Below, one piece after another: positions 1 through 10,200 of a stretch of DNA of 64,000 nucleotides (its first letter is position 1; each line of letters starts with the position of its first letter). Below the pieces are notes generated by a model, which had not been told where the DNA came from, ran no database searches, and saw only the letters and a program-made list of their open reading frames with translations. Position numbers and translations under genes: made by a program. Origin of the DNA: an uncultured Methanospirillum sp. (GTDB taxonomy: Archaea; Halobacteriota; Methanomicrobia; Methanomicrobiales; Methanospirillaceae). The DNA is taken from positions 124,001-188,000 of the forward strand of contig NZ_OY764544.1 in the NCBI RefSeq assembly GCF_963668475.1. The letters run 5' to 3'.

Positions 1-2
1 AA

Positions 3-203
3 CTTACTATCCAGGGAGATATTCCTGGTGGTTCACCAATATCGTTCAAGATCTATGATGCACAGACCGGCCAGGAGCATGTGGCAGAAGTGAAGGATCA
101 GAACGGCCAGTGGGTTAAATCATATCCATTCACAGCCGGCAGTGATGTCGTTCTTGATCTTCGTACCACTGGCATTATTCCAATGGCAGTGAACTCATCA
201 TAA
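3..203 (+). CDS. C-terminal end of a protein cut by the window edge, probably exported
   Basis: The frame is open from the left edge and ends at TAA 201-203, giving 66 residues. The visible part has a beta-rich, Gly/Asp/Ser pattern (QGDIPGGSPISFKIYDAQTG near its start) like carboxypeptidase-regulatory-like or Ig-like surface domains that occur in exported methanogen proteins. No catalytic motif is visible and the N-terminus is missing, so the function is unknown. A T-rich stretch at about 209-230 follows the stop and may help end transcription before the next operon. Confidence 0.7.
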   Translation, partial: LTIQGDIPGGSPISFKIYDAQTGQEHVAEVKDQNGQWVKSYPFTAGSDVVLDLRTTGIIPMAVNSS

Positions 204-307
204 TCAACTCCTCTTTTTTGTCTCTTCTTTTCCGGCGTTTCTGATATTTTTTATCGCCTCTCACCTCAGTGTTGAAAAACATTTTCAATATGTAATGCAA
301 ACTTTAC

Positions 308-327
308 TTTGTAGAATTACCTACAAA
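308..327. promoter_or_regulatory. Inverted repeat upstream of the MoxR operon, candidate operator
   Basis: TTTGTAG (308-314) and CTACAAA (321-327) are perfect 7-base arms around a 6-base centre. The element lies 45-64 bases before the moxR ATG, in the only sizeable gap before the operon. Its position suits a dimeric DNA-binding regulator or a promoter-associated site. The function is inferred from symmetry and position only. Confidence 0.35.
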
Positions 328-371
328 TTACTCCGTTATTACCCTAACTTAATCGAATATCAGGTGAATGC

Positions 372-1358
372 ATGAACGAAGAGATCCTTGCGCTTACAAA
401 GGAAGCTAAACAATACGCAGACCTCCTCATTCCACTCCGGGATGAGATCTCACGGGTAATCGTCGGTCAGTGTGAAATCGTCGATCGTCTTGTTATTTCT
501 TTAGTTGCTGACGGTCATGTCCTGCTGGAAGGAGTTCCGGGTATAGCAAAAACACTGCTTATCAAGACACTGGCTCAGGGTATTGATGCGTCATTCTCAC
601 GAATCCAGTTCACTCCGGATCTGCTTCCTGCGGATATCACCGGTACAAAAATATTCAATCAGCAGAGTTCATCATTTTCAACTGTCAAAGGCCCTATCTT
701 CAGCCAGTTTGTTTTGGCAGATGAGATAAACCGTGCACCTCCAAAGGTTCAGTCTGCATTACTTGAAGCCATGCAGGAACGACAGGTTACAATTCAGGGA
801 GAAACCTTCAAACTCCCATCACCATTCTTCGTACTTGCAACCGAGAACCCGATTGAACATGAAGGAACTTATCCGCTCCCAGAAGCCCAGATGGATCGGT
901 TCATGTTCAAGATCATCATGGGTTATCCTTCAAAAGCAGAGGAGGTAACAATCCTTGATCGGTTTACTGAAGGGATAAAGATCACACCACAACCGGTCAT
1001 CACAGCTGATACGATTCTCTCAGTTCAGCAGTTCCTTCCAAGAGTGTATGCAGATGTGGAGATCAAGAATTATGTTACATCGATTGTAGATGCAACCAGG
1101 AATTCTGAATGCTATGGTCTTCAGCTGGCCGATTACATTGCTTATGGAGCCTCACCTCGTGCAACAATTTTCCTGGTGCTTGGAGCAAAAGCACATGCTC
1201 TGCTCCGTGGACGAGGGTACGTGGTTCCGGAAGATGTAAAGGCGATTGCTGCTGAGGTTCTGCGTCACCGTATCATTCTCACATATCAGGCAGAAGCAGA
1301 CGGAGTGACAACCGATTCTGTCATCATACAGATTCTCAAGAATGTTCCGGTACCCTGA
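372..1358 (+). CDS. MoxR-family AAA+ ATPase
   Basis: This is a 328-residue cytoplasmic AAA+ ATPase of the MoxR/RavA type. These act as chaperones that assemble or activate partner VWA-domain proteins. Walker A is GVPGIAKT at residues 54-61 and Walker B is VLADEINR around 114-121 with Asp117 and Glu118. The family signature ENPIEHEGTYPLPEAQMDRF follows at about 160, with the C-terminal lid after it. The ATG has AGGTGA about five bases upstream. A DUF58 gene starts 15 bases after the stop and a VWA gene follows, which is the standard MoxR-DUF58-VWA order. The client is presumably the VWA protein encoded two genes downstream. Confidence 0.95.
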   Translation: MNEEILALTKEAKQYADLLIPLRDEISRVIVGQCEIVDRLVISLVADGHVLLEGVPGIAKTLLIKTLAQGIDASFSRIQFTPDLLPADITGTKIFNQQSSSFSTVKGPIFSQFVLADEINRAPPKVQSALLEAMQERQVTIQGETFKLPSPFFVLATENPIEHEGTYPLPEAQMDRFMFKIIMGYPSKAEEVTILDRFTEGIKITPQPVITADTILSVQQFLPRVYADVEIKNYVTSIVDATRNSECYGLQLADYIAYGASPRATIFLVLGAKAHALLRGRGYVVPEDVKAIAAEVLRHRIILTYQAEADGVTTDSVIIQILKNVPVP

Positions 1359-1373
1359 AGGAGGAGTGAACAG

Positions 1374-2264
1374 ATGCCAGCATGGGAAGACCCTGTTGAA
1401 CTGGTCAGGCTCATCCGCTCGGTTGATCTTATCACGCGGGCACGGGTGACCGGTCAGAAGGCAGGTGTTCACATCTCGCTCTTTAAAGGGCAGGGAATAG
1501 AGTTCTCTGAAATCAGGGAATATATACCTGGGGATGATATCAGGGCTATTGACTGGAAGGTCACTGCCAGGTACGGTATTCCATATGTTAAGGAGTTTAC
1601 TGAAGAGCGGGATCAGACTTTTTATTTTGTAATCGATCTTTCTGGTTCGCATTCCTTCGGTAGCAAAATGAGTAAGTACCGGATGATGCTGGAGATCTAT
1701 GCGAGCCTGGTGTTTGCAGCGGTACGATATCATGATCGGGCCGGGCTGATCATAGTAACAGATCAGGTTGAACGATTTATTCCCGCACGAAGTGGCAGGG
1801 CTCATGCTGTCCACCTCATTCATGAGGTTATTAACCATGAACCACAGAGTTCCGGATCAGACATCAGGCCTGCACTTCATCATATCCTTACCCGTCTTCG
1901 GAGAATGGCTTCAATCATTCTTATTTCAGACTTCTATATGCCTGATTTTTCCCGTGAACTCGGTCAGCTCAGGAAACACCACGAAGTGTATGCAATCAGG
2001 GTGTCAGACCCACGAGAGTCGGATCTTCCAGACGTAGGTCTTATTGAACTTGAGGATGCAGAAACCGGCGAACAGATTCTCATTGATACATCAGATGAGC
2101 AGTTCCGGTTAGATTATCTGAGGGCAGTTGAAGAAGTGGAAAAGAGGACTGCCGGTATCTTCAAAAAATGTCATGTACCAATGGAACTGGTCAGAACATC
2201 TGATGACTGGTTTAGTCCTCTGCAGCGCCTCTTTGCAGATACACCTATGGCGGGGGCACGGTAA
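1374..2264 (+). CDS. DUF58 domain protein
   Basis: This is a 296-residue soluble protein of the DUF58 family, which has a VWA-like fold and nearly always sits beside MoxR ATPases. The diagnostic block EYIPGDDIRAIDW lies at about residues 48-60, followed by a FVIDLSGSH strand resembling a MIDAS loop near residue 85. AGGAGG lies ahead of the ATG. Its stop overlaps the next ATG (TAATG), so the two are probably translationally coupled. In known systems DUF58 proteins are thought to link the ATPase with membrane VWA proteins; the exact role here is not known. Confidence 0.93.
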   Translation: MPAWEDPVELVRLIRSVDLITRARVTGQKAGVHISLFKGQGIEFSEIREYIPGDDIRAIDWKVTARYGIPYVKEFTEERDQTFYFVIDLSGSHSFGSKMSKYRMMLEIYASLVFAAVRYHDRAGLIIVTDQVERFIPARSGRAHAVHLIHEVINHEPQSSGSDIRPALHHILTRLRRMASIILISDFYMPDFSRELGQLRKHHEVYAIRVSDPRESDLPDVGLIELEDAETGEQILIDTSDEQFRLDYLRAVEEVEKRTAGIFKKCHVPMELVRTSDDWFSPLQRLFADTPMAGAR

Positions 2265-3214
2265 TGGCAGGATTTTATCATCCTGAATGGCTTGCTCTGC
2301 TGCTCGCACTTCCTGCCATATATTACTGGTATCTTCGTGAAACCAGGAGAAAAAAACAGGAAGCTATGGTCTTCTCCCATATCGGGTTCATGAAGACTGC
2401 TCTTGCCGGTAGAACAGGTTCGTCAAGGCCCCGGATACTTCTCTTTATTGCACTTGCTGCCCTCGGCTGTATCATCATCGGGCTTGCTGATCCCCACATT
2501 CCTCTCGAGCAGGCAAAGGAGGGGGTCAATGTCATCCTCGTTATGGATGACTCCGGAAGTATGCAGGCGACCGATTACAAACCTACCAGGCTTGAGGCAG
2601 CCAAAAATTCAGCCGGTCAACTGATTCGCCAACTTGATGACAAGGATTATGTCGGTGTAATCACGTTTGAATCAGGAGCAACGAGTGCAGCATACCTCTC
2701 TCCTGATAAGGATCGGGTTCTTGGCAAATTGAAGTCTATCGAGCAGAAAGATGGAGCAACCGCTATCGGTGACGGGCTTGCTCTTGGTATCGATATGGCT
2801 GAGTCGATTCCAAACCGGAAAAAGGTAGTAATCCTTCTCTCTGATGGAGTTAATAACGCCGGTATAATATCGCCGGATCAGGCAACTCAGTTTGCAAAAG
2901 ATAAGAATATACAGGTATTTACTGTCGGTCTAGGATCTGATCAACGTGTCATACTCGGGTATGACTGGTTTGGAAATCCGCAATACGCTGATCTGGATGA
3001 AGATGCTCTGAAGAAGATCGCAGCAGAGACCGGAGGAAAGTACTACAAATCAGTCAGCGACCGGACACTTTCGGAGATCTATACAAACCTGAATAAAGAG
3101 ATCAAACGTGAAAAAGAGGAGACCAGTATTAAGGACTGGTTCTTTGTTATCGCCATGATTCTTATGATATCCGAAATTGTGCTCAGATACGGAAGACGGA
3201 GGATCATTCAATGA
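2264..3214 (+). CDS. Membrane-anchored VWA domain protein, BatA-like
   Basis: This 316-residue protein has two N-terminal membrane helices (about residues 7-24 and 57-75), then a von Willebrand A domain, then a C-terminal helix at about 291-308. The MIDAS motif is intact: DDSGS at 95-99 (Asp95, Ser97, Ser99), followed by a conserved Thr/Asp region. This layout matches BatA (Bacteroides aerotolerance family) proteins, which bind a metal and work with MoxR and DUF58 in envelope stress or assembly. It overlaps the upstream gene by one base and the downstream gene by four (ATGA). Confidence 0.92.
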   Translation: MAGFYHPEWLALLLALPAIYYWYLRETRRKKQEAMVFSHIGFMKTALAGRTGSSRPRILLFIALAALGCIIIGLADPHIPLEQAKEGVNVILVMDDSGSMQATDYKPTRLEAAKNSAGQLIRQLDDKDYVGVITFESGATSAAYLSPDKDRVLGKLKSIEQKDGATAIGDGLALGIDMAESIPNRKKVVILLSDGVNNAGIISPDQATQFAKDKNIQVFTVGLGSDQRVILGYDWFGNPQYADLDEDALKKIAAETGGKYYKSVSDRTLSEIYTNLNKEIKREKEETSIKDWFFVIAMILMISEIVLRYGRRRIIQ

Positions 3215-4173
3215 AGTACATAGTTGCAGCCATCTTCATTCTGGTTACCTTTGCTGCATATCCTGCTCTTGCCAGTGATGTCACTCTAAAATCCAGTCAG
3301 AGTGAATATACCTTTCCGGCTGGAGAAGAGGCAAGGGTTCCGTTTGTTGTTGAGAGTTCATTTCCAAAGACCAATGTAGGAACACTGGAGTACACGCTGA
3401 CCAGAAAACAATCCCAGGGAGGAGTGTCATTTTCCCAGTCCAGCTCTCATTCACAGTCATTTCCTATCAGTCCCGGGAGCTCACAGAATGCAATAACTTT
3501 GAGTTCAGATGATCCTGCAGTCTTTGAAGTGATCCTGGCAATGCATTACCGTGATAGCGGTAAGGATTATGTCTCAACTCTCCCGCCATTCAATGTGCAG
3601 TTTGTACCTAATAAGTCACAGCAGCAGGGTCCACAAGGATCTTCACAGACATCACAGTCGGCTGGTAATGCTGATTCACCGTTAACCTCCAGTACACGTG
3701 AAGAAAAACCAGCTGCTCAGAGCCAGAGTTCTGATCCCTTTGATGAGATGGATCGGCAGATGAATGCGATGCAGCAGCAGAATCAGCAGATCATGCAGCA
3801 AATGCTCTCGAGTCAGGGGGCGTCATCAGGTTCCGGTAGCCGCTCACAGCCACAGAATGCTCAGCAAGCATTACAGAATAATCAGATGAATGCTGAGTCC
3901 TCTGCTCTTCAGAAGCAACTGGCACAGGAGACGAACCAGAACAAGAAGGATCAGCAGGAGTTACTGGACAACCTTGATAACGATCCTCTGGTTTTAGAAA
4001 TGAAACTGATCCTTGAAAAAAGTGGGTATCAAAAGAAAAATTATCAGGTCAGGCCGGATGAGAACCAGAATGGTACATTGATTTCATCGTATGAGAATAA
4101 GTCGGGCCAGATTGTTAATATTCAGGGTAATATTCAGAATGGTTCTGTTACTGAGGTTGACCTATCATGGTAA
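3211..4173 (+). CDS. Exported Gln/Ser-rich protein of the Bat-like operon
   Basis: This 320-residue protein has a clear signal peptide (about residues 1-21, ending PALA/S). The N-terminal half is beta-rich. A low-complexity Gln/Ser/Asn linker spans about 130-240. The C-terminal segment from about 262 reads MKLILEKSGYQ and ends with strands SGQIVNIQGNIQNGSVTEV. That C-terminal module resembles the N-terminal region of the next protein, so the two adjacent genes appear to share a duplicated domain. The position after VWA suggests the place held by BatD/BatB partners in bacteria, but no BatD similarity is evident. Function unknown. Confidence 0.85.
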   Translation: MKYIVAAIFILVTFAAYPALASDVTLKSSQSEYTFPAGEEARVPFVVESSFPKTNVGTLEYTLTRKQSQGGVSFSQSSSHSQSFPISPGSSQNAITLSSDDPAVFEVILAMHYRDSGKDYVSTLPPFNVQFVPNKSQQQGPQGSSQTSQSAGNADSPLTSSTREEKPAAQSQSSDPFDEMDRQMNAMQQQNQQIMQQMLSSQGASSGSGSRSQPQNAQQALQNNQMNAESSALQKQLAQETNQNKKDQQELLDNLDNDPLVLEMKLILEKSGYQKKNYQVRPDENQNGTLISSYENKSGQIVNIQGNIQNGSVTEVDLSW

Positions 4174-4970
4174 CAAACAAAGTTTCTCTTTTTAACTATG
4201 AATGCCATCAATTATTATTTTTTGGACTGTTCATTAGTTTTACAGTCTTCCTCATCCCTATTGGGAATGCTGATAGTACTACCCAAAATAGTGGACCAAT
4301 CCCCCAAATTCTTGTGAATAATAGTACTTACAATCAACTAATCAGTAATCTAGAGAAGGCAGGATATTCTCCAGGGGGTGGCTCAATGAAGATGACCTTG
4401 ACTGAAATACTGATTGATGAGCACTATAATACCACGGAGGGGAAGAACACGACGATCTCCTCGGTCATCAGGAATGGCACTGTCGAATCGGTGACAGTTA
4501 AAAAAGAAGATGAGGCCCCTCTGGGATGGTACATCGGGATCATCCTGCTGATTATCCTGATCTCTCTCTGTTGCTGGGCAGGATACCGGTATTACCAGAA
4601 ACAGAATATCCAACCGGATGAAGAACCTCCAGTTACTGTAGAACCTGTTGACATCAGGAAAGTAACTGAAGAATACCTGACAATGGCTGAAGCAGCTATC
4701 AAAGATGGAAGGATTAAAGATGCCTATGTCAGTTCAGGTCAGGCACTCAGGTTCTTAATCTCCCATACCAGGGGCTCCGGGTCAGCCGATACAACCGAAG
4801 AGATTCTCACACTCGCCCGGAAGAAAGGGATAGACACCGGCATGATCTCCCGAATCCTTGATCGTTGTATGATGGTTGAGTATGCCCGAAGTGAGGGTTC
4901 ATCAGATGAGGCGATTGGTTTTATCGGTGATATCAGATCATTTGTCTCTGAAAATCTTCCAGACGAATAA
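4167..4970 (+). CDS. Single-pass membrane protein of the Bat-like operon
   Basis: This 267-residue protein has an N-terminal hydrophobic signal or anchor (about 11-33). An extracellular module at about 48-115 resembles the C-terminus of the preceding protein (LEKAGYSP, then TTISSVIRNGTVESV). A strong transmembrane helix lies at about 119-140, followed by a charged cytoplasmic helical domain at about 160-265. That tail (ALRFLISHTRG, then TTEEILTLARKKG) recalls the DUF4129-type tails of MoxR-linked membrane proteins, but this is only an impression. It overlaps its neighbour by seven bases. It could connect the extracellular modules with the cytoplasmic ATPase machinery; that role is inferred. 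Confidence 0.82.
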   Translation: MVTNKVSLFNYECHQLLFFGLFISFTVFLIPIGNADSTTQNSGPIPQILVNNSTYNQLISNLEKAGYSPGGGSMKMTLTEILIDEHYNTTEGKNTTISSVIRNGTVESVTVKKEDEAPLGWYIGIILLIILISLCCWAGYRYYQKQNIQPDEEPPVTVEPVDIRKVTEEYLTMAEAAIKDGRIKDAYVSSGQALRFLISHTRGSGSADTTEEILTLARKKGIDTGMISRILDRCMMVEYARSEGSSDEAIGFIGDIRSFVSENLPDE

Positions 4971-5071
4971 GTCGCATACTGTTCACCTTTTTTCTATCAA
5001 TTTTTCGATTTTTTCTTTTTGAACCATCAGATATATTGCACGTAAGACTGAGACCTTCAATCTGTAACGAT

Positions 5072-5257
5072 ATGTCTGAAGATTATTCACGCTGTCAGGT
5101 ATGCGCAAACTCATCAATCGATATGCAGATTCCGGGGTGCTACCTGTCTATAGCCTGCAGCGAACACGCAGAAAAAAGCATTTTGCCCATGGTACCGGGT
5201 GAGAAAAAAGAGTGGGGTTCCTGCAATTCCTGGCGGTTTGTTGGAGGAGAAGAATAA
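5072..5257 (+). CDS. Small cysteine-rich protein
   Basis: The ATG at 5072 gives 61 residues with five cysteines (CQVC near the N-terminus, then three single Cys) and several Met and acidic residues. A TTG at 5036 would add 12 residues but gives no better ribosome site, so the ATG is preferred. It ends three bases before the ATG of the DUF2207 gene and carries that gene's GGAGGAG site in its last codons, so the two are likely cotranslated. The Cys spacing could bind a metal. No family recognised. Confidence 0.55.
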   Translation: MSEDYSRCQVCANSSIDMQIPGCYLSIACSEHAEKSILPMVPGEKKEWGSCNSWRFVGGEE

Positions 5258-5260
5258 GAA

Positions 5261-7090
5261 ATGGGAGAGATTCGTCAGCTGGCGGTGGTTATCATCGCCG
5301 CTGTTATCATTGGAGTATCCGGGTTCTGGTTGGGTGGACTAATTGCCTCATTATTTGAAGGTGACCTGGTTGTAACTGATTATCATTGCTCCTGGTCATA
5401 TGATGGAAGCCTGAATGAGTCATACCAGTATGCAGTAAAATCAGATGGTGCTTACCGGAGTCTGAACCGGGTGTTCAATATTCCTGTCAGTTTTGGTTTG
5501 TCAGGAACTACACCTGTTCAACTGATTCAATCAACAGTTCCACCTGGTGCCTACTCATATCTGAAGGATTACACCGGAACAGTCCATATGGACGGAGCCG
5601 GTAAAGCTGATCAGGATCTTATCAGGAATCATGCCAGCGATAATGAAGCCGGTGCGTTCAAACCTGATTACTATACAACCGGAACCTGGCCAGTTACATA
5701 CTCGTGGATCATCTCCCCGCCGGTTGAGCGTGGAACAGATGCCGATCATATCAATATCGATCTGGCAACAGATCATGTTCCATACAAATCTGTTACAATC
5801 ACGATCCCCGCTGATCGGGTAAAGCAGGTTTTTCCTCACCCGGCAGGGATGAGAGTGACAAAGACCGGTGACTCGTATGTAATAACCGGAAGTGCATCAG
5901 GAGATGTTCCTCTCGGATTTGAACTAGTACTCGATCGCGGAACCGGTGATACGATTCACGGCAGAATCAGCGACCTTGGATCTGTCAGTATAACAGAGAA
6001 GACAAACGCTGCAAATCCCTGGTTCGCAGGGCTGCTGACATCCACTCCGGCCATCGCATACTTTGGATCAATCTGTCTGCTTGTCTGTATCCCTGTTCTG
6101 CTTCTTATCATCTGGTACCGAAAAGGGCGGGAAAAACCATTCACAGTTCCAGAACACCTGAGTGTCGTCCCTGATCCCACACTTAAGCCATGGATGGTGA
6201 ACCTGATCTTTGAAGGTGATCCAGAAGAGTTCGGCAAAGAAGGCCTCTATGCAACACTACTGGATATGCACAGGCATAAATTCATCAGAATTGATGAAAA
6301 ACCTGACAGTAAGGATCTGATCATTACCATTTTGAAAGAAGAGTCACCTGATGCATATGAGCAGACGGTCCTTAATTCATTAAGTAGGATCTCATCAGAC
6401 AACGTGATAGATACCGGGTCACTAGCATCGATGGCAGAAACAGCCAATTCTGACACTTCAGTCAGAACGACACTTCTTGCATACCAGCAGGAGATTCAGT
6501 CACTCACCTCGTACTCCAGTTCCTACCTTGAGTCTCACTATATCGAGGACGGACGCGGGTATCTTCTTCCCCTTCTGATATTCCCTGTTATCTGGTTCCT
6601 GCTCTCAATCTTTGCTGCCATTGCCGGGAGTGATGGTCCGGTAGGATTTGCAGCAACCATCATGGCCGGGGCAGCATTCCTTCAGGGGCTTGTTGCCATG
6701 CTTTTTCCGGCAACCCTCTTCGGTAGATGGAAGGGAGATACGTATGCAGAAAAACTCAGGTGGGACTCGTTCAGATCCTTCCTTTCTGATTCGGCATTAA
6801 TACGTCGGTATGCTCCATCTGATCTCTCGATGTGGGGGGAGTGGCTGGTGTACGGCACTGCCCTCGGTGTTGGTGATCGGGTGGTGAGAACGATGCAGGA
6901 TCTCGAGGTGAACCTGCCTGAGTTTACTTCATCCTCTGGTTCTGCCATTTTTGCCCCGGCTCTGTTATCCACTGCATTCATGCCGGTGACCACATATTCT
7001 CCACCGTCCTCAGGGTCCGGGTTCAGTGGCGGAGGAGGAGGATTTGGAGGTGGTGGCGGTTTTGGTGGAGGTGGAGCTGGAGGGTGGTAA
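5261..7090 (+). CDS. DUF2207 family membrane protein with glycine-rich tail
   Basis: This 609-residue predicted membrane protein has an N-terminal helix (about 7-30), an extracellular beta-rich DUF2207 domain (about 35-250), a helix at about 260-285, a cytoplasmic segment, two further helices at about 430-452 and 457-482, and a final tail of about 20 residues that is almost all Gly and Phe. The tail and topology are typical of DUF2207 proteins in archaea and bacteria. Their role is not established. GGAGGAG precedes the ATG. It closes the MoxR/VWA region and may belong to the same surface system. Confidence 0.88.
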   Translation: MGEIRQLAVVIIAAVIIGVSGFWLGGLIASLFEGDLVVTDYHCSWSYDGSLNESYQYAVKSDGAYRSLNRVFNIPVSFGLSGTTPVQLIQSTVPPGAYSYLKDYTGTVHMDGAGKADQDLIRNHASDNEAGAFKPDYYTTGTWPVTYSWIISPPVERGTDADHINIDLATDHVPYKSVTITIPADRVKQVFPHPAGMRVTKTGDSYVITGSASGDVPLGFELVLDRGTGDTIHGRISDLGSVSITEKTNAANPWFAGLLTSTPAIAYFGSICLLVCIPVLLLIIWYRKGREKPFTVPEHLSVVPDPTLKPWMVNLIFEGDPEEFGKEGLYATLLDMHRHKFIRIDEKPDSKDLIITILKEESPDAYEQTVLNSLSRISSDNVIDTGSLASMAETANSDTSVRTTLLAYQQEIQSLTSYSSSYLESHYIEDGRGYLLPLLIFPVIWFLLSIFAAIAGSDGPVGFAATIMAGAAFLQGLVAMLFPATLFGRWKGDTYAEKLRWDSFRSFLSDSALIRRYAPSDLSMWGEWLVYGTALGVGDRVVRTMQDLEVNLPEFTSSSGSAIFAPALLSTAFMPVTTYSPPSSGSGFSGGGGGFGGGGGFGGGGAGGW

Positions 7091-7223
7091 CCAACCATTT
7101 CTCGCCATACCTGCTTCATTGAACCACGTTCTCTTTTTTCTCTGACATATGTTGAGGCCGGAAGACCGCAAAGACCTTTGTATGGTCAGGTCTAATTAAT
7201 AAAGGAATTTTTGAGGGGTATCC

Positions 7224-10200
7224 TTGCGAGAAGTCACCAGTAGTTATGTTGCAAAAGAGATCGAGACCTCTGTCCGTACATTCTGGACAAAGAACTCGAT
7301 CTACAGCAGGGTGAAAGATCAGAATAAAGGGAAGAAACCTTGGTTTTTTGTTGACGGTCCTCCGTATACAACCGGAAACATTCACCTGGGAACTGCCTGG
7401 AATAAGCTCCTCAAGGACAGTATTCTCAGATATCACCGGATGCTGGGATATGATGTTACTGACAGGGCAGGATATGATATGCATGGACTGCCTATTGAGG
7501 TCAGAGTTGAACAGGAACTCGGGTTCAAGAGCAAAAAGGATATTGAAGCATACGGTATCGAGACCTTCATTGAGCGGTGCAAGCAGTTTGCAATCTCGAA
7601 CAAAGAGACTATGTCTGACCAGTTCCGGTCTCTCGGAATCTGGATGGACTTTGACAATCCGTACCAGACAATAACACCAGATTATATCGAGGCAGCATGG
7701 TGGGCATTGAAGAAGGCACACGAGAAAGACCTTCTTGAGCGGGGCCACCGGGTAGTAAACTGGTGTCCACGTTGTGAGACAGCCATCGCAGACTCTGAAG
7801 TCGAATACTGGGACGAACAGGACCCCTCACTCTTTGTCAAGTTTCCGATTACTGATAAATCCGATGAATACCTGGTTATCTGGACCACAACTCCCTGGAC
7901 ACTTCCTGCAAACGTGGCAGTTGCTGTTGATAAGGACTTTGTGTACGCCAGGGTTGCAGCCGAGAAGGAGGGAAAGACCGAGTACCTCTGGATAGCAGAG
8001 TCGCTGGTAGAGGAAGTACTCAAGAAAGGGCGGTACCAGGACTTTTCGATCCTTGAGAAGAAGACCGGGAAAGAACTTGAAGGAACCAGATACACTTCCC
8101 CACTGGCTGATCTTGTCCCACATCAGAAAGAGATCGATCACCGTGTCGTCATTGCCGGATTTGTTGAGATGGACAACACCGGAATGGTACACATTGCACC
8201 AGGCCATGGATGGGACGATTATCTCCTCGGTGTTCAAGAAGGACTTGATGTCTTCTGTCCGGTAGACGGTGCCGGCCTTTACACAAAAGATGGCGGTGCC
8301 TTTGCCGGGAAGTTTGTTCGTGACGCAAACACGGAGATAGTCGAAGCACTAGGCAGTTTTCTTCTGGCACGCAAGAAGATCACTCACCGGTACGGGCACT
8401 GCTGGAGATGTAAGACCCCGATCATCTACCGGGCGACCGAGCAGTGGTTCATCTCGATCCCGAAGATCAAGGATCAGATGCTTAGCGAGATAGCAGCTAC
8501 GACCTGGTACCCCGACTGGGCTGGAAGTGCAAGATTCCATGACTTTGTCTCAGATGCCCGCGACTGGTGCATCTCCCGGCAACGGTACTGGGGTATCCCG
8601 ATTCCTGTCTGGGAATGCAGCGAGTGTAGCCAGCAGATGGTCTTTGGCACCATGGCTGAACTTAACAAGGCAGCCGGATCGAACCTGACCGATCCGCACC
8701 GGCCATATGTGGATACGATCACAATACCCTGCTCCTGTGGAGGAACGATGCACCGGGTTGAGGACATTTTTGATGTCTGGTTTGACTCTGCAATGGCATC
8801 ATGGGCAACAATAGGATACCCGGGGAAGACCGAAGAGTTTGAGAAACTCTGGCCTGCTGACTTTATTCTTGAAGGACAGGATCAGACCCGTGGATGGTTC
8901 TACTCACAGCTTGGTGCTTCTACTATAGCATTCAACCGCTCGCCGTACAAGCAGGTGCTCATGACCGGTTTTTCACTTGATGCAGATGGTCGGAAGATGA
9001 GCAAAAGCCTTGGCAATGTGGTAAGTCCTGAAGAGGTCGTCGAAAAGTTCGGCGTCGATGTGCTTCGACTCTACCTGCTGTCATCAAATGCCCCATGGGA
9101 AGATCTCAAGTTTAACTGGGAGAGTGTCTCAACAGTCAACCGAACCATAAACATCCTCTGGAATGTGTACCGGTTCCCACTCCCGTATATGATTCTTGAT
9201 GACTTCACTCCATCATCTGCCGGAGGAGTCTGGAATCATGATTTCATTACACGTTCCCTGCGGGAGATGCCCGATGAGGATCGCTGGATCATCTCCAGAA
9301 TCAACACTGTTGCTAAACAGATCACTGCTGATATGAAGGAGTATAACCTGCATCGCCTGAGCAGGTCACTTCTAAACTTTGTACTTGAGGATCTCTCCCG
9401 CTGGTATGTTCAGATCGTGCGTCCCCGGATGTGGCTGGAAGAGGATTCTCTTGATAAGAAGTACGCATATGAGACGATCTACTACTGTATGCGAACCATA
9501 TGCCGGTTACTTGCCCCCTTTGCTCCACACATCGCAGAGGAGATCTATGGGAACCTCAGACTTGAAGGAGATCCAGTATCTGTTCATATGCTCTCCTGGT
9601 ACTCAGGAGAAGAACGACTCATTGATCTCGATCTTGAGACCCGGATGGGTCTGATCCGGTCGTTTGATGAAGCAGTTGCAAATGCACGACAGACCGGAAA
9701 ACGGAAACTTCGCTGGCCGGTAGGGACTGTTACCGTCGCAGCAAGAAATGATATGGTCGGGAAGGCCTTTGGCAGCATGTATGATCTGGCATGCCAGCGT
9801 GCCAACGCCCGGGAGATCGTTGTCATTTCAGGCCAGTACGATAAGATCCTCTGGAAGGCAGAACCGGTAATGAAGAAGATCGGCCCCTCGTTTGGAAAGA
9901 TCGGACCACAGGTGAAGGCTCTTATCGAAGGTGCTGATGGAACCGAGATGCGGAGGCAGATTGCAGAGAAGGGATCGTACACTCTTGCAGGTCCTGAAGG
10001 TGATATCTCGATAACAACTGAGCACGTGATGTTCACTGAGGTAATGCCTGAAAATATATTCTCTGCAGAGATGAGTGATGCAGCCGTCTTTGTAGATGTA
10101 ACCCTGACTCCTGATCTCGAGGCAGATGGATACACACGAGAGATCATCCGGAGAATTCAGGAGATGCGCAAGCAGATGAATCTGAATGTCGAGGAGATGA

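Noticed and set aside
1152-1838. 228-residue minus-strand frame
   Set aside because: It lies antisense to MoxR and DUF58, which have full family motifs. It has no ribosome site and no recognisable domain.
6682-7119. Minus-strand frame with a proline-rich start
   Set aside because: It is the antisense of the Gly-rich tail and upstream part of the DUF2207 gene, and its composition follows from that tail.
7172-7193. AGACCT/AGGTCT inverted repeat ahead of ileS, considered as a T-box
   Set aside because: T-boxes are not known in archaea, the stem is only six bases, and no specifier or antiterminator structure was seen.
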